The notes: a model not told the origin generated them from the letters alone. 64,000 bases of DNA from Acetobacteraceae bacterium (GCA_003506895.1 DNXO01000073.1:39947-103946); one strand, 5' to 3'. Positions 16,994-26,386 are shown, numbered from the stretch's first letter. Program-made: numbers and translations.

Positions 16994-17280
16994 GATTTCC
17001 GCAAAATCCTACCCGCCGCACCGGAGCACTTGTAACGCCAGCGGCTTGGTCGCCGCCTGGATGTTGCGCAAACCGCCACGCTTTGGGCGCAACGCCAAGG
17101 TTCCCCGGGTTGGGTCGGGGTTGATTTCAGAACGATGACGACGCCGCCTCCGTGAGGGCACAAAACACGAGAACGTGCTGAATAGCGAGGGTATTCAGGC
17201 TCGCCCATCCTTCACGATTCCGCGACTTTTGCCGCAGGCAATTATATAACGAATTCGCATTGGAAATACCGTGATCGATC

Positions 17281-17565
17281 TCAGAGTGAAAACACCGAAG
17301 TGAAGTCAGCGGGCGACGCGAAACTGATTTCGGTTCCGTCGGAAAGCGCCACCGCATTTCGGGGCGCGTCGGCGCCACCGGCCGCGCCAGCGACACTGGC
17401 CCCCGTAGTTGGGCGCGCGAACAAGGCTGTAAGGTCGATTTCGCAAGGGCCTTGCCAGGACGTGATCGTGGCCCCGGGAACGCCACGGGGGCGATGATCG
17501 TCGCGCAGGTCGGTCTGGGGATCCTTGTCGTCCCGCGCGAACCTGGCCTTGCTGATTTTTCGCAT
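17281..17565 (-). CDS. hypothetical protein, 94 aa
   Basis: I do not recognise this protein. It is charged at the N-terminus (MRKISKARFARDDKDP), has an Ala/Gly-rich middle, and ends in DGTEISFASPADFTSVFSL. The ATG at 17565 has GGAG six bases upstream, which supports translation from there. The reverse-strand reading frame is closed by a normal stop and nothing better overlaps it. The 287-bp gap to the kinase at 16993 holds an AT-rich patch (about 17230-17270) but no gene that I can support. Confidence 0.4.
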   Translation of the reverse strand: MRKISKARFARDDKDPQTDLRDDHRPRGVPGATITSWQGPCEIDLTALFARPTTGASVAGAAGGADAPRNAVALSDGTEISFASPADFTSVFSL

Positions 17566-17686
17566 CGCGATCTCCATGGTCTGCGTTGGCCCGGCCTGAA
17601 TCCAGGACGACACCAGCTTTACGCCACCATGAATGAACGAATGGTTAACACCAGGGTTCCAAAAATGCCGATCCGGACGGAAAGTC

Positions 17687-17992
17687 CTATTTCAGCGGCA
17701 CGGTCACCGCGAAACCGGGGGTCTGGATCGGCTTCCGGTCTTCGCTGGTCTGATATCGCGAACCGGGGGTGAAACCGACACCTGGATCATAGGCCCGCGC
17801 ACGGTACATCTTGACGTTTATGCTGGGTTTCTCCGACACCGGCACGGTCGGCGCCTGGGCATCGACATTTGGAACCGGAGCCACCTCGGAGTTGGAAAGG
17901 ACCTGCGGCGGGATCGGCGGAATCGGAAGATCTTCGGCGAAAGCGCTGAAACTCGCCACCAGCAGTGCCATCAGCGGAAAAATCCGTCTCAT
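17687..17992 (-). CDS. small exported protein, 101 aa
   Basis: The N-terminus MRRIFPLMALLVASFSAFAED is a clear signal peptide with cleavage near AFA-ED, so the mature protein of about 82 residues should be periplasmic or secreted. The mature part is Pro-rich (LPIPPIPPQVL) and ends in a short beta-like stretch (FAVTVPLK). No family is recognised. It overlaps the NUDIX gene upstream by four bases, which implies coupled translation. Confidence 0.65.
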   Translation of the reverse strand: MRRIFPLMALLVASFSAFAEDLPIPPIPPQVLSNSEVAPVPNVDAQAPTVPVSEKPSINVKMYRARAYDPGVGFTPGSRYQTSEDRKPIQTPGFAVTVPLK

Positions 17993-18549
17993 GGCGCGGC
18001 TGCCTCGGGCGGCATACGATGGACGCCCCGGATATCATTAGCGGGGTTGCCCGCTGGTTTGCCCAAAGGGTCTCCGTTCGCGTTTCGCCACGCATTCAGT
18101 GCCCAGTGAACCGAGGGGAAAGCGATCTCGTCCCAGGGGATTTCGTCCGGGGCGAACAGGCGGACTTCCAGGCTTTCCTCGCCGGGACCAAAAGCGGGGG
18201 CGCCCGCATCGCTGAACCGTGCCTGGAAGATCACCTGTACCTGTCCGATCCGGGCGATGCTGAATACCCCAAGGATCCCTTCGATCTCGATGACCGCCTC
18301 GGCCTCCTCCAGCGCTTCGCGAGCGGCACCTTCTTCAAGCGTTTCGCCGAGTTCCATGTATCCGGCCGGCAGCGTCCAGAAGCCCATCCGTGGTTCGATC
18401 GCGCGCCTGCACATAAGGACCCGGCCTTCGGATACCACGACGGCCCCCACGACGACCTTCGGATTTTCATAGGCGACATGCCCGCAATCCGCGCAGACCA
18501 TGCGCTCGCGGTTGTCACCTTCCGGGATCTGGCGAACGAAGGATTTCAT
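17989..18549 (-). CDS. NUDIX hydrolase with N-terminal zinc-ribbon-like motif
   Basis: A 186-residue NUDIX protein. The box runs GYMELGETLEEGAAREALEEAEA, which fits Gx5Ex7REUxEExGU except for Ala at the Gly position. A Cys-x-x-Cys pair (VCADCGH) near residue 20 precedes the domain, as in NudC-like and related pyrophosphatases. The substrate is probably a nucleoside diphosphate derivative. The C-terminal 30 residues are Pro/Ala-rich and unusual. It overlaps the exported-protein gene downstream by four bases. Confidence 0.85.
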   Translation of the reverse strand: MKSFVRQIPEGDNRERMVCADCGHVAYENPKVVVGAVVVSEGRVLMCRRAIEPRMGFWTLPAGYMELGETLEEGAAREALEEAEAVIEIEGILGVFSIARIGQVQVIFQARFSDAGAPAFGPGEESLEVRLFAPDEIPWDEIAFPSVHWALNAWRNANGDPLGKPAGNPANDIRGVHRMPPEAAAP

Positions 18550-18611
18550 ATCCCGAACGTGACGTGTCCACCGCTCGGGATCAAGTCCGGACTGGGCTTT
18601 TTTTCAGGCTC

Positions 18612-18827
18612 CTACACGCTGAGGTCCAGCAGGGACCCTCGCGGCAGGTTACGTGGCGTGGCGGTCGTTGGATTTGGCGATGCGGCGGTGGCCGGGGGCT
18701 TGGTCGGACTCGGTGTTACCGGTGCCGCGCCAAGGGGCTGGATGCCCAGGACCCTGACCGGCTGCACGGGCGGTGTGGCCGGGGCGGTGGCGTTCGCGAT
18801 GCCGATGAATGTCGCGGGTGAAAGCAT
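18612..18827 (-). CDS. possible small Pro/Ala-rich protein, 71 aa
   Basis: A reverse-strand frame of 71 codons with a Pro-Thr-Ala-rich middle and a C-terminus PRGSLLDLSV that looks like a conserved docking tail. It lies 62 bases upstream of the NUDIX gene on the same strand. No good ribosome-binding site precedes the ATG at 18827, and low-complexity composition weakens the case. It fills most of the gap between the NUDIX gene and the second histidine kinase. Confidence 0.35.
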   Translation of the reverse strand: MLSPATFIGIANATAPATPPVQPVRVLGIQPLGAAPVTPSPTKPPATAASPNPTTATPRNLPRGSLLDLSV

Positions 18828-18892
18828 GCGCGTAGGCTAGCGGTAAATGGTTAAGGAATGATTAAGCTCACCCAGCAAAACGGGCGTCAGTG

Positions 18893-21800
18893 TCAGGCCA
18901 GTTCCGTCCGGAGGATGTTCCGCAGACTATGTGCTGCCTCCTCGAAGTCGTGCTCGATGTCGGTCATGATGGTTGGAGGGAGGACCGACAGGTCACCCTC
19001 GCGGGACGCATTCATCACCAACCGCAGGCGGGCTTCCAATGCTGTCATGCCGTAACCGGCGGCCATGCCCACTATTGCATGGGAATGCGCGGCGATTGCG
19101 CCCGGCGCCTGAGCCAGGATCGCCTGCCGGAGCGCCGGAAGCCGGTTGTCCATGTCCACCAGGCACTCCTCGATCAGGTTGGCGAAGATGGCGGGTGGCA
19201 GGTTACTCCGTAATTCGTTTATCCGCTCGGCCGAGAGCACGGTCGCGAAGGCTTGGCCGGGGCCGTTGATGGCAGTCCCGGCTTCGGATGCGGTGCCGGC
19301 CCCCGTCTCCCAGACACAAGTGCGTAGCGCCCCCAGCAATTCGGTCAACGCGACCGGCTTGCCCAGCAATCCGTCCATGCCGGCGGCCTTGGCCGCGGTT
19401 TCGTCCTCGGCCGACGCATTGGCCGTCAGCGCGATGATTGGGGTCGAGCGGGCGGGTTCCGGAAGTTCGCGAATGATCCCGGTCGTCTCCTGGCCGCTTA
19501 GGCCCGGCATGACCAGATCCATGAACACCAGGTCGTATGCCCCCGTTTTCATCGCCTGGATGGCGGCGGGGCCGCTGGAGGCGATGTCCACATGATGCCC
19601 TTCGCGACGCAGCAGCGTCGCGGTGACCAGTTGGTTCGCCACGACATCCTCTGTCAGCAGGATACGGGTTCGCGGCAAGGCGCGAGGCGGAAGTTCGGTC
19701 AACGGAGCCACCCGGCCCAATCGCGATGCCCCCGGTTCCGGGTCTGGCGCATGCACCCCCGGCGTGTCGCCGCGGCCGGGCCGCAAGGGCAGCACGGTGG
19801 CCGGCAGGGTGACCCAGAATATGTTACCCTCTCGCCCATCCTCGAACCTCCATACCTCATAGCCGATCCTGCCACCCATCAGAGTGACCAAACGATCGCA
19901 GATCGACAGGCCAAACCCGGTTCCAGCCGCGTCTTCGTCTTCCGGATGGTCGGCCGGGGTGGGCGGGCTGAACATTCGTGTTCGGGATTCGGGGGCGATC
20001 ACCGGGCCATCGTCCCGCACGGACAGCCGAATGGCCTCGTGGCTGTCATGCCCGGGCCCGGCCGTCAGCCAAACTTCGCCCGCCGGGGCATCTTTTGCCG
20101 CGTTGGACAGTAAATTGAGTAGCATCTGGCGCAGCCGCCCGGCATCCGTCAGCAGCGTCGCCGGTGTATCGTCGGCGACCGAAACCCGCAGCGTCGGCCC
20201 CGGCTGAGTGGCTTGCGCCTGAAACATTTCCACGCAGGTGTTCAGCAACGGCCGCAACTCGAACAGGCTTGGGCGGATCGACAACTTTCCAGCCTCCATT
20301 CGCGACATATCCAGGATGTCGTTGATCAGGCCGGACAAGACATCGCCGGACTGTTGCGCCATCGCCACCAGCGGTTGCTGGGCCGGACTCAATACGCTGT
20401 CGTTCAGCAATCGGATCATCTTGAGCAGCGCATTCAGCGGCGTTCGGATTTCATGGCCGACTGTCGCCGCGAAACGGGACTTTTCCCCGTTCGCGGTCGC
20501 CGCCGCGGCCCTCGCCGTCCGCAGCGCTTCCTCGGTTCGCTCCTGTTCAGTGATATCGGCGTAGATAGTGACGAAGCCCCCATCCGGCAGCCGTTTCCGG
20601 CGTATCTCCAGGGTGCGGCCATCCGGAAGCCGCCGGCGCTCGATCCCGAAACGCGCCGTGCGGAGACCCGCCATCCGGCGTTCCACTTCGGCGGCAGGGT
20701 CGCGTACCGCACCGAATTGTCCGGTCTGGATCTGGGCTCGGAGGACCTCTTCCATCGGTAGGCCGACCCGCAACACCTCGGCCGGGACACCGGCGATTTC
20801 GACGAAGCGGGTATTCCATTCGACGAGGCACATATGTGCATCAACCATGGACACGCCGTGGGTCATGCCAGAGAGGGTTGCTTCAAGCTGTTCCGCCTTG
20901 GCGGCCGCCAGGGCACGGGCGACTTCAAGTTGCGCGTTGGACGCCGCCAGCACGGCCCGATCCTCGACGGTCGCGGCGTCCCGCCGCCGAACCACGCGCA
21001 TCCCCTGAACCAGAACGAGTGCCAGAGCCACCAGAAGCACGCTGATGCAGCCGGCGAAGATCTGTGCCTGACGGCGAAACTCGGCGGCGGGGCGCAACGC
21101 CTCGACTTCGTCCACGGCCACGATAACCGCCAGCTTGCGACCGGGGAGGTGGCGGAATGCATGAATGCGCCGAACCGCATCGTTGGCCGACGGACCGGTC
21201 CAGATGCCGCTGTCGCTCGTCTGGATCGCTGCGAACATCGGTGTGTCGCTGATGCTTGCATCCGGGTCGATCGTCGTCGTGCTGAACGCGCAGCGCAGTT
21301 TGCCGTCCTCCAGGCCCGCCAGCGCGACGAAGGCGTTCGAGCCCAGGTCGGTTTGGGCGAAGACGTCGGTGATCGCGGCGATCCGGTAATCGGCGTCGAT
21401 AACACCGGCAAATGATCCGTCGGGGTAGTGCATGGCGCGGGCCATGTTCATGTGCCACTGGCGCATGATACCGTCGATCGCCGCCTGCCCGATATAAAGC
21501 CCGTCTCCCGCGTCCGGTGATTCCGCCAATGCGCGGAAATAATCCAGGCCGGCTGCGGTCTGGCTGATCGCCTCCACCACCGAGGACTGCCGGATGACGC
21601 CCGTCTCGTCCGTCATAACCATGTCGCGGCTCAGGCCATTCAACACCACGGACCGGGCGCGCGCGGTTTCCAGCTCGAACCCGCGGGGATTGGCCTCCCA
21701 CGCCGCGACCAGATTGCGAAGGGTCTGGTCGATGGCAAGGATTTGACGGTTGATTTGTTCGGTGAGTGTCAGCGCCTGGTTGGATAGCGCCACCGTGACG

Positions 21801-21925
21801 CGATTGGTGCTTTCGATCCGCTGGGCATCAATCGCCCGGATCGTGCCGACCCAGGTCAGCACGATGAGGCAGGCAGCGGCGATCAGAATCCCCGCGGCGG
21901 TGACGAGGTGCTTGTCCGGCTTCAT
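18893..21925 (-). CDS. tripartite hybrid histidine kinase (Cache-PAS-HisKA-HATPase-REC-Hpt)
   Basis: A 1010-residue membrane phosphorelay protein. Order: membrane helix (about 9-29), Cache-like periplasmic sensor (about 40-285), second helix (about 290-312), PAS (about 340-450, TLSGMTHGVSMVDAHMCLVEWN), HisKA with TVGHEIRTPLNALL (His about 490), HATPase with LLNLLSNAAKD and GTGFGLSICDRL, receiver with phospho-Asp at about 802 (FMDLVMPG), and an Hpt domain with AHSHAIVGMAAGYG (His about 948). The His-Asp-His chain implies a separate final response regulator, which is not in the window. It stands alone, divergent from icd. Confidence 0.93.
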   Translation of the reverse strand: MKPDKHLVTAAGILIAAACLIVLTWVGTIRAIDAQRIESTNRVTVALSNQALTLTEQINRQILAIDQTLRNLVAAWEANPRGFELETARARSVVLNGLSRDMVMTDETGVIRQSSVVEAISQTAAGLDYFRALAESPDAGDGLYIGQAAIDGIMRQWHMNMARAMHYPDGSFAGVIDADYRIAAITDVFAQTDLGSNAFVALAGLEDGKLRCAFSTTTIDPDASISDTPMFAAIQTSDSGIWTGPSANDAVRRIHAFRHLPGRKLAVIVAVDEVEALRPAAEFRRQAQIFAGCISVLLVALALVLVQGMRVVRRRDAATVEDRAVLAASNAQLEVARALAAAKAEQLEATLSGMTHGVSMVDAHMCLVEWNTRFVEIAGVPAEVLRVGLPMEEVLRAQIQTGQFGAVRDPAAEVERRMAGLRTARFGIERRRLPDGRTLEIRRKRLPDGGFVTIYADITEQERTEEALRTARAAAATANGEKSRFAATVGHEIRTPLNALLKMIRLLNDSVLSPAQQPLVAMAQQSGDVLSGLINDILDMSRMEAGKLSIRPSLFELRPLLNTCVEMFQAQATQPGPTLRVSVADDTPATLLTDAGRLRQMLLNLLSNAAKDAPAGEVWLTAGPGHDSHEAIRLSVRDDGPVIAPESRTRMFSPPTPADHPEDEDAAGTGFGLSICDRLVTLMGGRIGYEVWRFEDGREGNIFWVTLPATVLPLRPGRGDTPGVHAPDPEPGASRLGRVAPLTELPPRALPRTRILLTEDVVANQLVTATLLRREGHHVDIASSGPAAIQAMKTGAYDLVFMDLVMPGLSGQETTGIIRELPEPARSTPIIALTANASAEDETAAKAAGMDGLLGKPVALTELLGALRTCVWETGAGTASEAGTAINGPGQAFATVLSAERINELRSNLPPAIFANLIEECLVDMDNRLPALRQAILAQAPGAIAAHSHAIVGMAAGYGMTALEARLRLVMNASREGDLSVLPPTIMTDIEHDFEEAAHSLRNILRTELA

Positions 21926-22219
21926 GATCCAGGCAAAAAAAACGAGCAGGCACCGTTTGGCGCCAGGGCGTTGCTTTCCTACTCGTAACTGGGCGGCCGT
22001 TACAACTTGGTTACGCGGTCGCGGTGCATTTTCCGATTACTGGTCGGCAATAGACGGAAATATCTTGAAAAACGTGATCCCAGACGAGGCGCGGATACCC
22101 GTTGCCGCCCCGGTCTTGCCCTGCGCGGCGTGGGGTGCGATTGTCCCTTCGTTTCGGCAGACCGGGGAACCGGCGACGCCCCCTGTTAGCCCAAGCGGTG
22201 TTCCGCCCACGAGGATATG

Positions 22220-23437
22220 ATGGCAAAAATTAAGGTCAAGACCCCGGTTGTCGAGTTGGACGGGGATGAGATGACCCGGATTATCTGGGGATTCATCAAG
22301 GAAAAGCTCATCCTGCCGTATCTGGATATCGATCTGAAGTACTACGACCTGGGTATCGAGTACCGCGACCAGACCGATGACCAGGTCACAGTCGATGCGG
22401 CCCATGCGATCGCGCAGTACGGCGTTGGCGTGAAATGCGCCACGATCACCCCGGATGAGGCGCGCGTTACCGAATTTGGCCTGAAGCGGATGTATCGCAG
22501 CCCGAACGGCACGCTGCGCAACATCCTGGACGGCACGATCTTCCGGGAGCCGATCATCTGCAAGAACGTTCCGCGCCTGGTGCCGCACTGGACGCAGCCG
22601 ATCGTCATCGGCCGCCATGCCTATGGCGATATCTACCGCGCCACGGAAATGAAGATCCCCGGCCCGGGTAAGGTCACGATGTCCTACCAGCCGGCCGATG
22701 GCGGCCCGATGCAGACGCTGGACGTGCACACGTTTACCGACGGCGGCGGCGTCACGATGGCGATGCACAACACCCAGGTCTCGATCGATGGGTTCGCCCG
22801 CGCCAGCTTCAACTACGCGCTGATGCGCGGCTGGCCGCTGTATTTCTCCACCAAGAACACGATCCTGAAGTCGTACGACGGCTTCTTCATGGATCGCTTC
22901 GCCACGATCTACGAGAATGAGTTCAAGGCCGAGTTCACAAAGCGCGGCCTGACCTACGAACACCGCCTGATCGACGACATGGTCGCCTGCGCGCTGAAGT
23001 GGAACGGGGCCTATGTCTGGGCCTGCAAGAACTATGACGGCGACGTGCAGTCCGACACCGTGGCGCAGGGCTTCGGCTCGCTGGGCCTGATGACCTCCGT
23101 GCTGCTCAGCCCGGACGGCACGAAGGTGGAAGCGGAAGCGGCGCACGGCACCGTCACGCGCCACTATCGTCAGCACCAGCAGGGCAAGGAAACATCGACC
23201 AACCCGATCGCGTCGATCTTCGCCTGGACCCGCGGCCTGATCTATCGCGGCAAGTTCGATAACACCCCCGACGTTACGGCGTTTGCCGAGACGCTGGAGA
23301 AGGTGTGCATCGAGACGGTGGAATCCGGCCACATGACCCGCGACCTGTCTTCCTTGATCGGTCCGGACCAGCCTTGGATGACCACGCAGGCGTTCCTCGG
23401 CAAGTTGGACGAGAATCTGCAAAAGGCGATGAAGTAG
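22220..23437 (+). CDS. icd: isocitrate dehydrogenase, NADP-dependent
   Basis: A 405-residue NADP-type isocitrate dehydrogenase of the eukaryote-like subfamily common in alphaproteobacteria. It converts isocitrate to 2-oxoglutarate, CO2 and NADPH in the TCA cycle. Key motifs are VELDGDEMTRIIW, the substrate-binding SPNGTLRNILDGTIFREPI, the GDVQSDTVAQGFGSLGLM metal site, AAHGTVTRHYR for NADP, and STNPIASIFAW. GAGG at 22211-22214 is five bases from the ATG at 22220, so this start is preferred over the ATG at 22217. A palindromic repeat follows the gene. Confidence 0.97.
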   Translation: MAKIKVKTPVVELDGDEMTRIIWGFIKEKLILPYLDIDLKYYDLGIEYRDQTDDQVTVDAAHAIAQYGVGVKCATITPDEARVTEFGLKRMYRSPNGTLRNILDGTIFREPIICKNVPRLVPHWTQPIVIGRHAYGDIYRATEMKIPGPGKVTMSYQPADGGPMQTLDVHTFTDGGGVTMAMHNTQVSIDGFARASFNYALMRGWPLYFSTKNTILKSYDGFFMDRFATIYENEFKAEFTKRGLTYEHRLIDDMVACALKWNGAYVWACKNYDGDVQSDTVAQGFGSLGLMTSVLLSPDGTKVEAEAAHGTVTRHYRQHQQGKETSTNPIASIFAWTRGLIYRGKFDNTPDVTAFAETLEKVCIETVESGHMTRDLSSLIGPDQPWMTTQAFLGKLDENLQKAMK

Positions 23438-23450
23438 GTTCGATCCTCTG

Positions 23451-23531
23451 CCGTCATGGTTCGGCTTGTCCGGGCCACCTATCGCGGCAGGCTGCTGGCA
23501 TAGGTGGTCCGGATAGCCCGGGCTATGACGG
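23451..23531. repeat. nested inverted repeat (REP-like)
   Basis: Outer arms CCGTCAT (23451-23457) and ATGACGG (23525-23531) match perfectly. Inner arms CCGGGCCACCTAT (23470-23482) and ATAGGTGGTCCGG (23500-23512) pair over 13 positions with one mismatch. It ends 13 bases before the dienelactone hydrolase start, so it could serve as a hairpin in that leader or as the end of icd transcripts; there is no T tract. Confidence 0.65.
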
Positions 23532-23544
23532 AAAAGGGGCGTTC

Positions 23545-24405
23545 ATGAACGAAGTAGCTGAAACCGCCGGCCTGCGGAACTATCCGCTCGTTCGGCGAGG
23601 CGTGCTGATGACCGGTCTGATCAGCGGCTTCACGCTGGCGACGCAGCGGGTCGAGGCGCAGGCGGTCCATACCGACTCCGCCGGCATCGAAACCGGCGAG
23701 ACCCATATCCCGACCACCAATGGTAAGCTGCCGGCTTATTTCGCCCATCCCGCCGGTAAAGGGCCGTTTCCGGTCATCCTGGTGAACGAGGAAATATTCG
23801 GCGTCCACGAATACATAAAGGACGTCTGCCGACGCCTTGCGAAGGCGGGATACTTGGCGGTCGCGACCGAGTATTACGCCCGCATCGCCGATCTTTCGAA
23901 GATGACCGACGTGAAGCAGATCATTGCCGATGTGATCTCCAAGGCGCCGGATGCGCAATATATGTCCGATCTGGACTCCACCGCCGCCTGGGCCAGGCTG
24001 CACGGTGGCAGCGCGACGCGGCTTGGGGTCATGGGCTTTTGCCGCGGCGGCCGGCAAACATGGCTGTATGCCGCGCATAATCCGCACCTGCGCGCGGCGG
24101 TTGCGTTCTATGGCCCGCTGGGTGGCGCGCCGTCACCGATCCAACCGGACACCGCCCTGGACATCGCCGGGAAGATCAAGTGCCCGCTGCTGGGGCTTTA
24201 TGGCGGGCAGGATCAGGGCATTCCCGTGGACCTGGTTCGACAGGCCGAGGCCAAGGCGAAGGCCGCGCACAAGATCGTCGATATCCAGATCTACCCCGAC
24301 GCCCCGCACGGATTCCACGCCGACTACCGGCCAAGCTACCGGCAGGCGGACGCCGAGGATGCATGGAAGCGGGCGTTGACGTGGTTCCACCGCTACGGGG
24401 TTTAA
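23545..24405 (+). CDS. dienelactone hydrolase family protein, exported
   Basis: A 286-residue alpha/beta hydrolase. The nucleophile is Cys166 in GFCRGG, as in dienelactone hydrolases; the Asp lies in YGGQDQG and the His in APHGFH. The N-terminus has Arg-Arg followed by a hydrophobic stretch (VRRGVLMTGLISGFTLAT) and VEAQA, which looks like a Tat-type signal peptide, so the enzyme is probably periplasmic. The ATG at 23545 follows GAAAAGGGG. Substrate is unknown; ring-cleavage lactones are the family's classic targets. Confidence 0.87.
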   Translation: MNEVAETAGLRNYPLVRRGVLMTGLISGFTLATQRVEAQAVHTDSAGIETGETHIPTTNGKLPAYFAHPAGKGPFPVILVNEEIFGVHEYIKDVCRRLAKAGYLAVATEYYARIADLSKMTDVKQIIADVISKAPDAQYMSDLDSTAAWARLHGGSATRLGVMGFCRGGRQTWLYAAHNPHLRAAVAFYGPLGGAPSPIQPDTALDIAGKIKCPLLGLYGGQDQGIPVDLVRQAEAKAKAAHKIVDIQIYPDAPHGFHADYRPSYRQADAEDAWKRALTWFHRYGV

Positions 24406-24550
24406 TGGCAGGGAACGTCGCCACCTGGTCGGCATCGGGAGTTTCGCTCTTCCCGCCCGCTATCCTGATGCAATTGGGGACAGGCCCGACCAGGACGGGC
24501 GGAGCGAGGGTCGTCCGCGAAACCCTCCACTCCGGCCGTGGACAGGCTGC

Positions 24551-26176
24551 TCAGAACTTTGAGACCCGCGTCTCCTTCGCGGTGATGAACTCCAGCAGGG
24601 CCGGCTTACCGGCCTGCGTCTGCTCGATGCCCCGTCGGATCGCCGCCTTGATATCCCCCGGCTGGGTCACCCGCTCCCCATAGCCGCCAAACGCCCGAGC
24701 CATCGCGGCATAGTCGCCGGAGATGTCGGTGGAGCGGTATTTCTCCGTCGAGATCGGCATCACCTTCAGCTCGATCGCCATGGAGAAGTTATTCAGCAGG
24801 ATCGACAGGATGGGGATGCGCTCGCGCACCGCGGTTTCGAAGTCCATGCCGGTGAAGCCGATCGCCGCGTCGCCCCAAAGGTTGATGCACAGCTTGTCCG
24901 GCTTGGCCAGCTTGGCGCCCATTGCCAGGCCCAGACCCATGCCAAGCTGCGTGGTCTTGCCCCAGCCGATGTAGGACATCGGGGTCGTTGAGCTCCAGAA
25001 CGGGGAGATCTGGTCGCGCGGGCTGCCGGCGTCATGCGTGATGATGGTGTTGTCGATATCGACCGTCCCCATCAGCTCCTTGATCACCCGGTAGGGGCTG
25101 AGCGGCGCTTCGTTCGAGTTCAGCAGCGGCGCCCACTGCGCCATCCATTCCTCACGCACCGCGGTGATCTCGGCGACCACGCCGGATGGATCGCGATTGG
25201 CCTTGATGGTCTGCCGCAGTTCACCGATCAGCGCCGCGAGGGTCAGTTTGGCATCGCCGACCAGCCCGACCGAACTGACGATGTCCTTGTTCAGATGGTT
25301 GGGGTCCAGCGTGGCGTGGATGAACGTCTTGTTCCTTGGGAACTTGATGCCGAAGTTCGTCTCGGTGAATGAGCAGCCGATGCCGATGATGACGTCGGCG
25401 TTCTGCACGAAATGATGCACGGGCTTCGGTACCGCGTTGCCGCCGGACCCCAGCGACAGCGGGTGAGTCTCGGGGAACGAGCTTTTGCCACCCAGGCTGG
25501 TGGTGACCGGCGCGCCCAGCAGTTCGGCGAATTCGCGCAGTTCCGGCCATGCCTCGGCCCACTGCACGCCGGTGCCGGCATAGATCACCGGGCGCTTGGC
25601 CCCCAGGATCGCCGCGGCGGCCTTGCGGACGTCCACCGGGTCGGGGCCGTATTTCGCGACGCTGACCGGGGTGTAGTCCAGTTCGCCGATTTCCTCGTTC
25701 CAGATATCGGTCGGCACCTCCACGATCGCCGGCCCGCTGCGCCCGTTCCGAATATGGCTCATCGCTCGGCGCATGATGTTGGAGACTTCGGCGGGCAGGT
25801 TCACCGGTTCGGCCGACTTCGATATCCCGCGCATCTCCCGCGATGAGTTGTAGTTCGGGTCGATATGGGCGATTCGGCGTGGGTAGCCCTGCGGGATCAC
25901 CAGCATCGGCACCGACTCGGAATAGGCCTGGGCCACGCCGCCATAGGCGTTCTCGGCCCCCGGACCGTGCTGCATGCAGAACGCGCCGATCTTGCGGCCG
26001 GAGGTGACGCGAGAGATCGCGTCGGCCATGTGCAGGCCGATTCGCTCCTGCCTGACGATCACAGGGCGGATGTCGGCGGCGGCGGCGAATTCCAGCAGGT
26101 GGTTGACCGGATAGCCGCAGAGGATTTCGATTCCCTCGCGCTTCATGATCTCGGCGATTGCCTGACCGACCTTCAT
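24551..26176 (-). CDS. thiamine-diphosphate-dependent enzyme (acetolactate synthase/decarboxylase superfamily)
   Basis: A 541-residue protein with the three-domain ThDP architecture. The catalytic Glu is in the N-terminal domain (VRQERIGLHMADA). The central domain has AAAAILGAKRPVIYAGTGVQW, and the C-terminal ThDP site reads LWGDAAIGFTGMDFETAV with NN about 28 residues after the Asp. The usual GDG is GDA here. Such enzymes decarboxylate or carboligate 2-keto acids or CoA esters, but the reaction cannot be assigned. No regulatory subunit is nearby. It is divergent from nrdB. Confidence 0.85.
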   Translation of the reverse strand: MKVGQAIAEIMKREGIEILCGYPVNHLLEFAAAADIRPVIVRQERIGLHMADAISRVTSGRKIGAFCMQHGPGAENAYGGVAQAYSESVPMLVIPQGYPRRIAHIDPNYNSSREMRGISKSAEPVNLPAEVSNIMRRAMSHIRNGRSGPAIVEVPTDIWNEEIGELDYTPVSVAKYGPDPVDVRKAAAAILGAKRPVIYAGTGVQWAEAWPELREFAELLGAPVTTSLGGKSSFPETHPLSLGSGGNAVPKPVHHFVQNADVIIGIGCSFTETNFGIKFPRNKTFIHATLDPNHLNKDIVSSVGLVGDAKLTLAALIGELRQTIKANRDPSGVVAEITAVREEWMAQWAPLLNSNEAPLSPYRVIKELMGTVDIDNTIITHDAGSPRDQISPFWSSTTPMSYIGWGKTTQLGMGLGLAMGAKLAKPDKLCINLWGDAAIGFTGMDFETAVRERIPILSILLNNFSMAIELKVMPISTEKYRSTDISGDYAAMARAFGGYGERVTQPGDIKAAIRRGIEQTQAGKPALLEFITAKETRVSKF

Positions 26177-26338
26177 GCGTTCGTCCCTTCTTAGTTTTTT
26201 CTGGCTAGCGGGGTGCTGGATGTCCGCCCCATGGCGCGACGGTAGGACCGGGCCGGACGTCTGGCAACATTCCCGGAGGTGCGATCATGCCCCCTATCGT
26301 GACGGAACATGGTATGATCCCTCTATCATCGGCGCGTG

Positions 26339-26386
26339 ACACTATCGGTTGCGTCGGGATCGTCAACAAACCACAATGGGTGGGAT
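26339..26386. promoter_or_regulatory. two candidate NrdR boxes upstream of nrdB
   Basis: ACACTATCGGTTGCGT at 26339-26354 agrees with 12 of 16 positions of the NrdR-box consensus. A weaker partner at 26371-26386 agrees with about 9 of 16. They are 32 bp apart, which is three helical turns as in known tandem NrdR boxes, and lie about 60-105 bp before the nrdB start. The second box is degenerate. Confidence 0.4.

Noticed and set aside
22037..23422. Reverse open frame of 461 codons
   Set aside because: It is antisense to icd, whose motifs are unmistakable; the Arg/His-rich composition is that of a shadow frame.
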